NCBI GenBank assembly: GCA_903852495.1
Contig: CAINRC010000129.1
Location: 1 to 41,139 of the forward strand
Origin: an uncultured Geobacteraceae bacterium
GTDB lineage: Bacteria; Desulfobacterota; Desulfuromonadia; Geobacterales; Pseudopelobacteraceae
Direction of reading: 5' to 3'
Length of the DNA stretch: 41,139 bases
Shown here piece by piece: positions 18,095 to 25,261 of this stretch (position 1 is the stretch's first letter; each line of letters starts with the position of its first letter). The notes beneath the pieces are model-generated. The model made no database searches and was not told the origin of the DNA. It worked only from the letters and a program-made list of their open reading frames with translations. The position numbers were made by a program, and so were the translations under genes.

Positions 18095-18908
18095 TTTCTG
18101 CAGAAAGATACAGCACCTTGTACGTGGCAGGAATTCTGCCGTTCACCCCATACCTTTCCTGATACAGCCGTGCAGCACCCTGCAATATCCCCCGCCACCC
18201 CAAACCGCCTCCGGATCCGCCCGACACACTGCCGGCCCCGATATTTTTTATCGCCCGGAGCAGGGAGTGGAGATCATCATACCAGTCAACTTCCGATTCA
18301 GCCGTGACAACAACCTTCTTGAAATCCATACGCTCCACAATTGACGTCACATCATCAACAGTCCAGAAGCTGTGGAGCCGGGACGCACCCTGTCCCCCAT
18401 CACCTCTGCGGAGGTAAACCGCATCCCGGAAACAGGACTGCAACTCAGCAAGAGTGCCGTGGCAGAAAAAAGCCAGGCTGACGTGCCCCCCCGGTTGCAC
18501 AACCCTGCGCATCTCATGGAGAGCAGCGGATAAATCGCCCACCCATTGCAGAACGGATGACGACACAGCAAGATCAAAAGCCCCGTCTCTGAACGGAAGG
18601 GCCTGGGCATCACCATTAACCGTGCGGCATGCCGTTCCCAGCTTTTCCTGCGTGCGCAGGCACATGTTAAGGGCACAATCAAGTCCGATAAGGTGAGCAT
18701 CCGGAAACCGGCGATGCAGTTTCTCAAGCAGTGCCCCTGTGCCGGTGCCGACGTCGAGAATCTGACGCGGTGCCTGCTGCAGGTGCAGCTTCACACTATC
18801 TACCAGTTGTGCCACAACACGTTTCTGGACAAGAACATGCTGGTCATACGCCATCGCTTTTTGATGAAATGCAGCGGCAACCGTGCCGGCATCAGGCATT
18901 CTGTGCAC
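18084..18908 (-). CDS. bioC: Malonyl-ACP O-methyltransferase BioC
   Basis: SAM-dependent methyltransferase that caps the malonyl carboxyl group so that fatty-acid enzymes can build pimeloyl-ACP for biotin. About 274 residues. The SAM-binding motif ILDVGTGTGALLEKL lies near residue 52, the acidic motif LIGLDCALNMC follows, and FDLAVSSSVLQWVGDL matches the post-motif typical of BioC (NxxLQW-type). The N-terminal VAAAFHQKAMAYDQH resembles the family start. A GTG at 18908 is chosen because AGGGAG lies five bases ahead; an in-frame ATG at 18899 lacks such a site. The start overlaps the end of bioH by 17 bases. Last gene of the bioF-bioH-bioC operon. Confidence 0.88.
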   Translation of the reverse strand: MHRMPDAGTVAAAFHQKAMAYDQHVLVQKRVVAQLVDSVKLHLQQAPRQILDVGTGTGALLEKLHRRFPDAHLIGLDCALNMCLRTQEKLGTACRTVNGDAQALPFRDGAFDLAVSSSVLQWVGDLSAALHEMRRVVQPGGHVSLAFFCHGTLAELQSCFRDAVYLRRGDGGQGASRLHSFWTVDDVTSIVERMDFKKVVVTAESEVDWYDDLHSLLRAIKNIGAGSVSGGSGGGLGWRGILQGAARLYQERYGVNGRIPATYKVLYLSAETGV

Positions 18909-19716
18909 AAACGCTCCCTGTAAACCGAATAATTTCGGCATTGAATTGGTACCTATGACTTAAAAACGGCGCGTGACCGCAGTTGGACAACACGGTCTGC
19001 TCCGCACCCGGAATATGCTCCTTCAGATAATCCGAAGCCGAAGGCAAACAGATCCGGTCCTGATTGCCGTTTATAATAAACGTCGGAACGGCACTGCCGG
19101 CCAGCAGATCACGCATATCCGCCGTGACCAGGGCATCCAGTGCTTCAAGCACGGCGCACGTCTCAGGCGGAGTAATTGACGCAAGCAGCTGCCCGATTTC
19201 CTTTGCAGCATCTTCATCAAGTTCTCCTTCAACAAAAAGGCGGCTGAAAAATCCATCCAGCGCACGTTTCAGGCTCCGCTTGACTTTAAGCGCCATACCG
19301 CTGGCTTCCTGAGCAGCAAGGCCGTGGGGAAAATCATCCGAGGCGGTAAAGCGGGGAGTTGCCGAGACCAGCACCATGCCGGACAGCCTGTCGGAGAGTG
19401 CCGCAGACGCATGAAGCGCAATCTGCCCCCCCATGGACCAGCCGACGATAACCGCACTCTGCAGGTCAAGATACTCAAACAGATCAGCCAGATCTTCGGC
19501 GAAGCGGCCGAAAGTCAGGTCGGTCGAGATCTCGCGAGAGCGGCCATGACCGCGCAGGTCCGGCGCAATAACCCGGCACGAATCAGTCAGCCCCTCGAAC
19601 TGGTACTTCCAGACAGCGGAAGACATGCACCAGCCATGGAGCAGCACCACCGGGCACCCTGCCCCGTGATCCTCATACCAGAGGTTTTCCCCTCTCCTGT
19701 TTTCGTACCACGACAT
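18892..19716 (-). CDS. bioH: Pimeloyl-ACP methyl ester esterase BioH
   Basis: Alpha/beta hydrolase, 274 residues, that removes the methyl cap from pimeloyl-ACP methyl ester once the chain is complete. The oxyanion region is VVLLHGWCMSSAVW (near residue 21), the nucleophile elbow is GWSMGG (near 88-93), the catalytic Asp lies in NGNQDRICLPS and the His in NCGHAPFLSH near the C-terminus. The W after the HG motif and the position between bioF and bioC support BioH rather than a general hydrolase. The ATG at 19716 shares its A with the bioF stop codon (TGATG), indicating translational coupling. Confidence 0.9.
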   Translation of the reverse strand: MSWYENRRGENLWYEDHGAGCPVVLLHGWCMSSAVWKYQFEGLTDSCRVIAPDLRGHGRSREISTDLTFGRFAEDLADLFEYLDLQSAVIVGWSMGGQIALHASAALSDRLSGMVLVSATPRFTASDDFPHGLAAQEASGMALKVKRSLKRALDGFFSRLFVEGELDEDAAKEIGQLLASITPPETCAVLEALDALVTADMRDLLAGSAVPTFIINGNQDRICLPSASDYLKEHIPGAEQTVLSNCGHAPFLSHRYQFNAEIIRFTGSVCAQNA

Positions 19717-20888
19717 CACAGAACCCCAAGGCGGCGCCCGACACGGCAGATGCACGCAACCGCACCGGCGAGGTCCGCCTGAGCATGGGTAGCCATCAGG
19801 GTAAAGCGGAGGCGGCTGGTGCCGACCGGCACAGTCGGAGGGCGGATCCCCTGGGCAAAGTACCCTTCCTCCAGCAGCGCATCGGAAAACTGCATGGTCG
19901 CTTCGGCAGAACCGACAAGAATCGGGACAATCTGGGTCGTACCGGCAGGTATCTGGAAACCGGCATCGGCAAGGGCGTTTCTGAAGAAGCGGGTATTGGC
20001 GTACAGCACCTCCCGCAGTTCGGCACCCTCCGAAGCCTGCACAAGCTGGACGGCGGCCAGCGACGCAGCCAGCACCGAAGGGGGCAGCGACGTTGAAAAG
20101 ATAAAGCTCCGGGCTCGGTTGATCAGCAGTTCGCGCAGTTCGGCAGAAACAGCGGCGTAAGCGCCGAAACTTCCCAGCGCCTTGCCGAACGTTCCCATCA
20201 GGATATCCACCTCACGGTCCACACCGCACAGTTCGGCACTCCCCCGCCCCTTTTCCCCCAGAACGCCGCTGCCATGAGCATCATCAACCATAAGCAGAGC
20301 GCCGTGTTTCCGCTTCAATTCGACCAGTTCCGCCAGCGGGGCAACGTCACCGTCCATGCTGAACACACCATCCGTAACGACCAGACGGCGTCCCCCGGTA
20401 TGTTTTGCCATGAGCAGTGCCAGAGCGTTGAAATCATTATGGGGATAGCGCACCAGGCGGGCGCCGGAAAGGAGAATCCCGTCCACGATGCTGGCATGGT
20501 TAAGCCGGTCGGAGAAAGCAACATCGCCTCGCCCCACCAGAGCGGGGATGATACCGGTGTTGGCAGCATGACCGCTGTTGAAAAGCAGCGCCGCCTCCCG
20601 CCCCTTAAACGCGGCTACGGCACGCTCCAGCTGTTCATGCAGCTCCATCGTCCCGGACACAAGTCGGGAAGCGCCGCTGGAAGTGCCATACAGGCCGATA
20701 GCCGCAGCAGAAGCGGCGGCCAGCGCCGGATGATCCGCCAAGCCGAGATAATTATTGGAGCAGAGCAGCAGAACATCGCGGTCATTGCAGCGGACATGCG
20801 CCGACTGCCGCCCACTGATCAGCCTGGTGCGCCGCAGCAATCCACGGCTTTTGATATCATCAAGTTCGTTTTGTATTGTTCTGTTCAT
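19716..20888 (-). CDS. bioF: 8-amino-7-oxononanoate synthase
   Basis: PLP enzyme that joins pimeloyl-ACP and alanine, the first step of the biotin ring pathway. The 390-residue protein has the AOS/KBL family features: [10 protein letters not shown] (near residue 45), [11 protein letters not shown] (near 101), [28 protein letters not shown], the Asp/His pair VDDAHGSG that contacts PLP, and the Schiff-base lysine in [11 protein letters not shown] (near 235). Length is typical. It starts 13 bases from the BirA box and leads the bioF-bioH-bioC operon. The remaining biotin genes (bioA, bioD, bioB) are not in the window. Confidence 0.95.
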   Translation of the reverse strand: MNRTIQNELDDIKSRGLLRRTRLISGRQSAHVRCNDRDVLLLCSNNYLGLADHPALAAASAAAIGLYGTSSGASRLVSGTMELHEQLERAVAAFKGREAALLFNSGHAANTGIIPALVGRGDVAFSDRLNHASIVDGILLSGARLVRYPHNDFNALALLMAKHTGGRRLVVTDGVFSMDGDVAPLAELVELKRKHGALLMVDDAHGSGVLGEKGRGSAELCGVDREVDILMGTFGKALGSFGAYAAVSAELRELLINRARSFIFSTSLPPSVLAASLAAVQLVQASEGAELREVLYANTRFFRNALADAGFQIPAGTTQIVPILVGSAEATMQFSDALLEEGYFAQGIRPPTVPVGTSRLRFTLMATHAQADLAGAVACICRVGRRLGVL

Positions 20889-20900
20889 GGCAGCTCCGCA

Positions 20901-20933
20901 TTGTTAACCCGCATACTATACAAAGGTTGACAA
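20901..20933. promoter_or_regulatory. BirA operator (biotin repressor box)
   Basis: TTGTTAACC (20901-20909), 15 intervening bases, then GGTTGACAA (20925-20933). The half-sites are reverse complements at eight of nine positions, and the spacing equals the known BirA consensus in proteobacteria. It covers the -10 box and spacer of the bioF promoter, so biotinyl-AMP-loaded BirA would repress the operon when biotin is plentiful. Confidence 0.92.
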
Positions 20934-20942
20934 GCTGTTCAA
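20915..20942 (-). promoter_or_regulatory. Sigma-70 promoter of bioF-bioH-bioC
   Basis: On the minus strand TTGAAC (20942-20937) and TATAGT (20920-20915) are 16 bases apart. The pair ends about 27 bases before the bioF ATG. The BirA box overlaps it. Confidence 0.75.
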
Positions 20943-21063
20943 GGAAAAAGAATTAATTTTAGAATCGATAAGAACGATGTGGGAAAAAAAGTGAGGTTGT
21001 ACTGGAGAATTGTATGTGTGCAGCAGAACCAGCTGCGTAGTACGTCCGAAGCTTAATGCGCGG

Positions 21064-21348
21064 TCATACCCGCTCCCTGGCGTTTCGGTAGACGAGGTTA
21101 TTTTCCCGTTTGCCCACGGCAATGACGACAATCAGGACAAGGTTGTCACAAACCTGGTAAACAAGACGATACCCGGCGTCGCGGAGTTTGATCTTGTAGC
21201 AGTCAGGTAATCCGGCCAATCGTGCAGATTCAACCCGTGGTGACACAAGGCGTTCAACCAGCCGTTTTTTGAACAGCTCTCTGATGCTGTTATCCAACTT
21301 TTGCCACTCCTTGAGGGCTGATTCTTTGAACTCAAGCTCATAGATCAT
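21064..21348 (-). CDS. RelE/StbE-type toxin (mRNA interferase family)
   Basis: A 94-residue protein with the small RelE/ParE fold: N-terminal IYELEFKESALKEWQKLD, central arginine- and lysine-rich ERLVSPRVESARLAGLPDCYKIKLRDAGYRLVYQV, and C-terminal VVIAVGKRENNLVY. The YRLVYQV strand and the basic and tyrosine residues near the C-terminus match RelE toxins, which cut mRNA on the ribosome. The ATG at 21348 lies inside the antitoxin gene (11-base overlap), the usual coupling. Only sequence features support the toxic activity. Confidence 0.88.
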   Translation of the reverse strand: MIYELEFKESALKEWQKLDNSIRELFKKRLVERLVSPRVESARLAGLPDCYKIKLRDAGYRLVYQVCDNLVLIVVIAVGKRENNLVYRNARERV

Positions 21349-21583
21349 CAAGCGACACCTTCATGTTGCGCTCCTTCTGGCGATCTTTTACCATCTGGAC
21401 GAGATACTGGTCATCAAGTTGTTCCATTATGCTTTCAAAGGCAGCGGCCGGAACTAGATAGGCTGTAGGCCGGTTATGGTTGAGTATGGCAACCGGCGCA
21501 CCGTGTGAACGTTTTATGATATCAGAAGGATTTTTCTTGAGGTCGCTTATACTGACAGTAGCTGTAGCAAGCATAGTTTGCAT
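21338..21583 (-). CDS. Phd/YefM-type antitoxin (RelB/StbD-like)
   Basis: An 81-residue antitoxin. The N-terminal VSISDLKKNPSDIIKRSHGAP and VAILNHNRPTAYLVPAAAFE blocks form the Phd/YefM DNA-binding fold. The C-terminal tail (LVQMVKDRQKERNMKVSLDDL) is the toxin-binding helix. AAGGAG lies six bases before the ATG. With the toxin it should repress its own promoter upstream of 21583. Confidence 0.88.
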   Translation of the reverse strand: MQTMLATATVSISDLKKNPSDIIKRSHGAPVAILNHNRPTAYLVPAAAFESIMEQLDDQYLVQMVKDRQKERNMKVSLDDL

Positions 21584-21681
21584 GATTGGCTCCTTAATTT
21601 ATTTAGAGCCTATTTTAGGTCATTATTTTGATCTTTGCAATAGAGGAATCAAAGTTAGAGAAACCAAAGTTAAGTACAAGT

Positions 21682-21821
21682 TCATAGTTCATCAAGCGAC
21701 ACCTTCACGTTCCGTTCCTGTTGGCGATCTTTTACCAACTGGAGGAGATATTGGTCATCAGGTTGCTCCATTATGCTTTCAAAGGTAGCGACGGGGACAA
21801 GATAGACGGTAGGCCGGTTTG
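21682..21821 (-). pseudogene. Decayed second copy of the antitoxin 3' end
   Basis: On the minus strand this stretch reads NRPTVYLVPVATFESIMEQ followed by a near copy of the toxin-binding tail ending KVSLDEL and a stop at 21682, matching the last 46 or so residues of the intact antitoxin with about a dozen substitutions. The N-terminal half, the ribosome site and the toxin gene are missing. It is a tandem duplication remnant about 210 bases from the intact gene's 5' end. Changes are mostly silent or conservative, so it was once under selection or is recently diverged from another module. Confidence 0.8.
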
Positions 21822-21904
21822 GGGACGACCTAGCCAAGACTGGGTTATTGAACTGGAATTAGAATGACATGGCAGTCACCCCATGAGAATGGTGAGTTAT
21901 GGCA

Positions 21905-21942
21905 CAAAAAAACCACCCCACCGGCACCATGCCGGTAAAGTG
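21905..21942 (-). terminator. Rho-independent terminator after the 59-residue gene
   Basis: On the minus strand CCAC and ACCGGCA pair with TGCCGGT and GTGG around a TGG loop, followed by eight T (21905-21912). It lies about 90 bases past the stop of the small gene at 22034 and shields the toxin-antitoxin region. Confidence 0.88.
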
Positions 21943-22033
21943 GCTTATTAATCGCCCAATAGATTTTATGGTTCGCCTAACAAAAAAAACCGTACTGGGA
22001 TAAAGTCGTAAAAACAGCCAATTAAACAGCAGG

Positions 22034-22213
22034 TTATGGCTTGATTTCGTCTGGTTGCAGCCAGACCATCTTACCGTCTTTCATACAAACAACAGGGTTG
22101 CCGGCCTGTTTGTGCTTCAGTAGCGCGTCGTGAACTGCTGACGCCATGGCCTGTTTGATTCTTTCCTTGTCGGCAAGCGCCTCGTCTATTTTATCCCTAT
22201 ACTGTGCGACCAT
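22034..22213 (-). CDS. Uncharacterised 59-residue protein
   Basis: A small open frame with a full ribosome site (GGAGG, six bases before the ATG at 22213) and its own terminator. The product starts MVAQYRDKIDEALADKERIK, is mostly helical and charged in the first 38 residues, then has a short beta-like end with GNPVVCMKDGKMVWLQPDE. The pattern of a helical head and a (D)GK-VW tail recalls small proteins recurrent in Geobacter-type genomes, from memory, with no known function. A link to the toxin-antitoxin pair next to it, for example as a regulator, is possible but unproven. Confidence 0.75.
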   Translation of the reverse strand: MVAQYRDKIDEALADKERIKQAMASAVHDALLKHKQAGNPVVCMKDGKMVWLQPDEIKP

Positions 22214-22342
22214 CGTATTCCTCCGTCAGCTGTGACCATAGTACAGAATTTTCCACGAGTTGACGTGTGGCATAGTGAGTTATTGCTCCGGTAAAAATAT
22301 GATAGAACATCCAAAAAGGGGAGCCGCTTTTTCACTCGGATC

Positions 22343-22369
22343 GGGCGCAGCAAGCCGCGCCCCTACACA
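22343..22369. repeat. Short GC hairpin, probable dispersed repeat
   Basis: GGGCGC (22343-22348) and GCGCCC (22357-22362) frame an eight-base loop, followed by CTACACA. On the minus strand the unit reads TGTAGGGGCGC, GGCTTGCT, GCGCCC. This motif form is familiar as a high-copy intergenic repeat in Geobacter and several other phyla. Only one copy lies in this window, so its dispersed nature rests on prior knowledge. Confidence 0.5.
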
Positions 22370-22429
22370 TTGATGTCATCTTGATTGCCTACCAGCCACC
22401 AGCAATCACACCAAAAACACAAGCAAACC

Positions 22430-23512
22430 CTACAAAAAACGGGTCAACCCATCCGCCCCCAAACGCTCAACCACCTTCTTCACATCCTGGCAGCGCTCCC
22501 GATCACACACCAAAATGGCATCCGGCGTGGAGACGATCACGACATTATGAACACCGACCGTGGCAACCATTCTCCCGTCGACATAAATCAGATTATCGGA
22601 GGAATCAACAGCGATATGCCCGGCGGCGTTGACACAGACCGTCCCGAGGCTGTCCGGCTCAATCACTTCCGGCAGGGCGCTCCAGCTCCCCACGTCACTC
22701 CACCCCATCTCCACCGGCACCATCTGCACCCGGGCGGATTTCTCCATGACTCCGTAATCAATCGAAATGTTTTCGATATCCACATACAGGGCCGCTATTC
22801 GCTCCTTCAGACCTGCATCTTCCCAGGGTGTGCCGGCCGGGAGCAGAGTGGCAAGCTTACCGTACAGGGACGGCATGAACGCAGCCATTTCTTCAAGAAT
22901 CGTATCGGCCCGCCAGATAAACATGCCACTGTTCCAGAAATAATTGCCCTCATCCAGATACCGTACGGCTTCTGCCAGCGGCGGCTTTTCCACAAAGCGT
23001 CTGACCGGAAACGGCCCCTGTCCGCCGCTGAGTGAATCCTTGCCCGCTTCGATATAACCGTACCCGGTTTCGGGGCGCGACGGCAGAATACCGAGGGTGA
23101 TCAACGATCCGCCGGCTGCGGCCTTACCCGCAAACGTCAGGGTATCGCGCAGAACCGTTTCTTTTTTTATAAAGTGATCAGCAGGCAGAACCGCCATAAT
23201 TCCGGAGGGATCGCGGGAAGCGATAAGCGCGGCAGCGAGGCCGATGGCCGGGGCGGTGTTGCGGCCGACCGGTTCGGCAATGACGTCGATCGGTACCGAA
23301 TCGTACCGTTGCATCTGGCGGCTGGTTTCCTCCGCCTGGAGGTGGTTGGTGATAATCAGGATACGTTTCGGATTCAGCGGCAGTACGCGCTCAACCGTTC
23401 TCTGCAGCATACTGCGATCACCGGTAATGGAGATCAGCTGCTTGGGGAGAGCTACCCGTGAAAGCGGCCAGAAGCGGGTCCCTGACCCACCGGCAAGAAT
23501 AACAATATACAT
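22430..23512 (-). CDS. manC: Mannose-1-phosphate guanylyltransferase (single-domain)
   Basis: Makes GDP-mannose from mannose-1-phosphate and GTP for surface polysaccharide. The 360-residue protein opens with the pyrophosphorylase signature ILAGGSGTRFWPLSR followed by PKQL (residues 3-25), then AVLPADHFI near 110, a FVEKP block near 165, GNYFWNSGMFIW near 186 and the C-terminal left-handed helix part. It stops after the nucleotidyltransferase unit; the isomerase cupin that is fused in many ManC/AlgA proteins is a separate gene at 24052. The ATG at 23512 has AGGGG seven bases ahead. Last gene of the sugar-nucleotide run. Confidence 0.92.
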   Translation of the reverse strand: MYIVILAGGSGTRFWPLSRVALPKQLISITGDRSMLQRTVERVLPLNPKRILIITNHLQAEETSRQMQRYDSVPIDVIAEPVGRNTAPAIGLAAALIASRDPSGIMAVLPADHFIKKETVLRDTLTFAGKAAAGGSLITLGILPSRPETGYGYIEAGKDSLSGGQGPFPVRRFVEKPPLAEAVRYLDEGNYFWNSGMFIWRADTILEEMAAFMPSLYGKLATLLPAGTPWEDAGLKERIAALYVDIENISIDYGVMEKSARVQMVPVEMGWSDVGSWSALPEVIEPDSLGTVCVNAAGHIAVDSSDNLIYVDGRMVATVGVHNVVIVSTPDAILVCDRERCQDVKKVVERLGADGLTRFL

Positions 23513-23525
23513 AACTGAGCCCCTG

Positions 23526-24062
23526 TTATTTGTACTGAATTCTCTCAATAAAATCTGATACTTCACGCCCGAGCTGGCTGAAAGAGTCGGTGGTGTCCAG
23601 CACATCCCACAAGGTCTGGCGGAACAGGGCAACCTCCTGATCGGTGGCTCCGTCACGCAGGCTGATTGCGACCGAGATTTTGAACCGTCCGAGCCGGGTG
23701 AACTTTCCGTTCAGCACCAGCGTGGTCGCATCCGGCACCCCGGTACGGGAGATTTTTGCATAGGTGCGGTGGGATTTGACGTAGCGCTCAATATGCTCTG
23801 ACAACTCCCCCGGAAGGTTCTTGTAGCGGAGTTCACGCGTCCCCAGCCCCGCATCATCGGGCGAGTCGGTGTACAGCTCGCGCTTCAGTTCCAGATCCCG
23901 GATCAGCAGCGCTGTATAGCGGTACATCGGCTTGGGATTGGTAACGACCTCCTCTTCAATGACCGTTGTGGTGGAAGCGGCGCACCCCGCACAGGCAAAC
24001 AGCAGACAGAGCAGGAGATACGGAAGCAGCACACTTCTGACGGAACGGATATTACCGGGCAT
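23526..24062 (-). CDS. Uncharacterised lipoprotein (possibly DUF4410-like)
   Basis: About 178 residues. A basic N-terminus and hydrophobic stretch (SVLLPYLLLCLLFACAGCAAS) with cysteines at the end give a likely lipoprotein signal. The mature part contains TALLIRDLELKRELY, an acidic loop and LVLNGKFTRLGRFKISVAISLRDG, then a helical tail. The beta-rich middle with a LVLNG strand resembles DUF4410-type envelope proteins, a weak similarity by eye. It lies between the split mannose-6-phosphate isomerase and guanylyltransferase genes, overlapping the former by 11 bases, so a role in export or assembly of the mannose-containing polymer is a guess. The ATG at 24062 is preferred over 24089 because the signal peptide then has a normal length. 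Confidence 0.65.
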   Translation of the reverse strand: MPGNIRSVRSVLLPYLLLCLLFACAGCAASTTTVIEEEVVTNPKPMYRYTALLIRDLELKRELYTDSPDDAGLGTRELRYKNLPGELSEHIERYVKSHRTYAKISRTGVPDATTLVLNGKFTRLGRFKISVAISLRDGATDQEVALFRQTLWDVLDTTDSFSQLGREVSDFIERIQYK

Positions 24063-24411
24063 CAGATTCTTCACAGCGGTGGTAATCATCGTCGAGGCGG
24101 ACTATGTCATCCTCGCCCAGATATTCACCGCTCTGTACCTCAACAATGACCAGCATGATTTTGCCCGGATTTTCAAGGCGGTGGACCTGCCCGACCGAAA
24201 TAAAGGTCGACTCGTTGACGTTGATAATCTGCTGCTGATCCCCGCACGTCACCAGGGCGGTTCCCGACACCACAATCCAGTGCTCGCTCCGATGGTGATG
24301 CATCTGCAGCGACAGGCGCTGACCCGGCAGTACTTCAATACGTTTGATTTTATAACTGGCGTGTTCATCCAGAACCGTATAGGTTCCCCACGGTCGTTCT
24401 CCCCGTTCCAT
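24052..24411 (-). CDS. Stand-alone mannose-6-phosphate isomerase cupin (type II)
   Basis: A 119-residue single cupin matching the C-terminal isomerase domain of bifunctional ManC/AlgA proteins: RPWGTYTVLDE at the start, LPGQRLSLQMHHHRSEHWIVVSGTA with the metal-binding histidines near residues 44-51, then FISVGQVHRLENPG carrying the final histidine. It interconverts fructose-6-phosphate and mannose-6-phosphate, feeding the guanylyltransferase two genes downstream. AAGGA lies six bases before the ATG at 24411. The DNA upstream of the ATG overlaps no gene, so this is a true separate gene rather than a frameshifted fusion. Confidence 0.88.
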   Translation of the reverse strand: MERGERPWGTYTVLDEHASYKIKRIEVLPGQRLSLQMHHHRSEHWIVVSGTALVTCGDQQQIINVNESTFISVGQVHRLENPGKIMLVIVEVQSGEYLGEDDIVRLDDDYHRCEESDAR

Positions 24412-24430
24412 AGCGTGTCCTTTCGTGCGG

Positions 24431-25261
24431 TTATTTTGAGCGCAGTTCCAGATAGCAGCGCAATGCGTCGCGCCAGGACTGCAGATGCAACCCGGTGTCA
24501 GTCGCCAGTTTATCACAGGCCAGCGTCGAGTAGAGCGGACGCCGGGCCGGCCGGTTCAGTTCTGTAGTGGTCATCGGCCGGACAGTCACGTTCAACCCGG
24601 CTTCCTCAAAGATCGCTTTGGCAAATTCGTTCCAGGAACAGTATTCCGCATTGGCAGCGTGGTACGTGCCACGGCAGCCGGCATCTATCAGTGCGACAAT
24701 GGCGCGGGCCAGATCAATCGCCCAGGTGGGTGAACCGATCTGATCATCCACAACGGTCAGTTCATCCTTTTCAGCTCCCAAACGGAGCATGGTTTCGACG
24801 AAGTTTTTGCCGTGCAGTCCATACAGCCACTGGGTTCGCACAATAAGATGCTCCGGGGCGAATGCGGCGTTCATCTCTCCCGCCAGTTTGGATTCACCGT
24901 AAATGCTGAGGGGACACGGGGCGTCATCCTCAACATATGGTGTGCCCTTGCCACCATCAAAAATATAGTCAGTGCTGAGATGTACCAGCAAGGAGCCCAT
25001 ATCCCGGCAGGCCATCGCCAGATAGCCGACCCCTTCTCCGTTGACCGCCATAGCCGTTTCAATGTTGTTTTCGCAGCCGTCCACATCCGTATAGGCGGCG
25101 CAGTTGATAACCACTTCCGGCTTCAGTTCACCAATAACCTTCAGCACCGATTCAGGGGAGGTAATGTCTATTTCACCAATGTCAATGCCGTGCCCCCTGT
25201 CGCCGAGAAGCGCCATAAGGTCCTGCCCCAGCATGCCCTTTGCTCCCACCACAAGAATCAT
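24431..25261 (-). CDS. rfbD: dTDP-4-dehydrorhamnose reductase
   Basis: Last enzyme of dTDP-L-rhamnose synthesis, reducing dTDP-4-dehydrorhamnose with NAD(P)H. The 276-residue protein has the Rossmann motif GAKGMLGQDL (residues 6-15), NCAAYTDVDGCE near 60, HLSTDYIFDG near 99 and the YGESKLAGE catalytic YxxxK near 125. The start overlaps the rfbB stop as ATGA. In the operon it follows rfbB; rfbA (glucose-1-phosphate thymidylyltransferase) and rfbC (epimerase) are not in the window and must be elsewhere if rhamnose is made. Confidence 0.94.
   Translation of the reverse strand: MILVVGAKGMLGQDLMALLGDRGHGIDIGEIDITSPESVLKVIGELKPEVVINCAAYTDVDGCENNIETAMAVNGEGVGYLAMACRDMGSLLVHLSTDYIFDGGKGTPYVEDDAPCPLSIYGESKLAGEMNAAFAPEHLIVRTQWLYGLHGKNFVETMLRLGAEKDELTVVDDQIGSPTWAIDLARAIVALIDAGCRGTYHAANAEYCSWNEFAKAIFEEAGLNVTVRPMTTTELNRPARRPLYSTLACDKLATDTGLHLQSWRDALRCYLELRSK

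Larger units (their letters stand above)
21584..22033. other. Gene-poor stretch between antitoxin and 59-residue gene
   Basis: Apart from the antitoxin remnant (21682-21821) and the terminator at 21905-21942, no open frame with a ribosome site was found. The AT-rich part 21600-21680 is the probable promoter region of the toxin-antitoxin pair, though no clear -35/-10 pair could be fixed. Confidence 0.5.

Noticed and set aside
22435-22455. Possible terminator (GGGT..ACCC then T-run) at the end of manC
   Set aside because: The sequence is the last coding codons of manC before its stop; the stem is only three or four pairs with a tiny loop.
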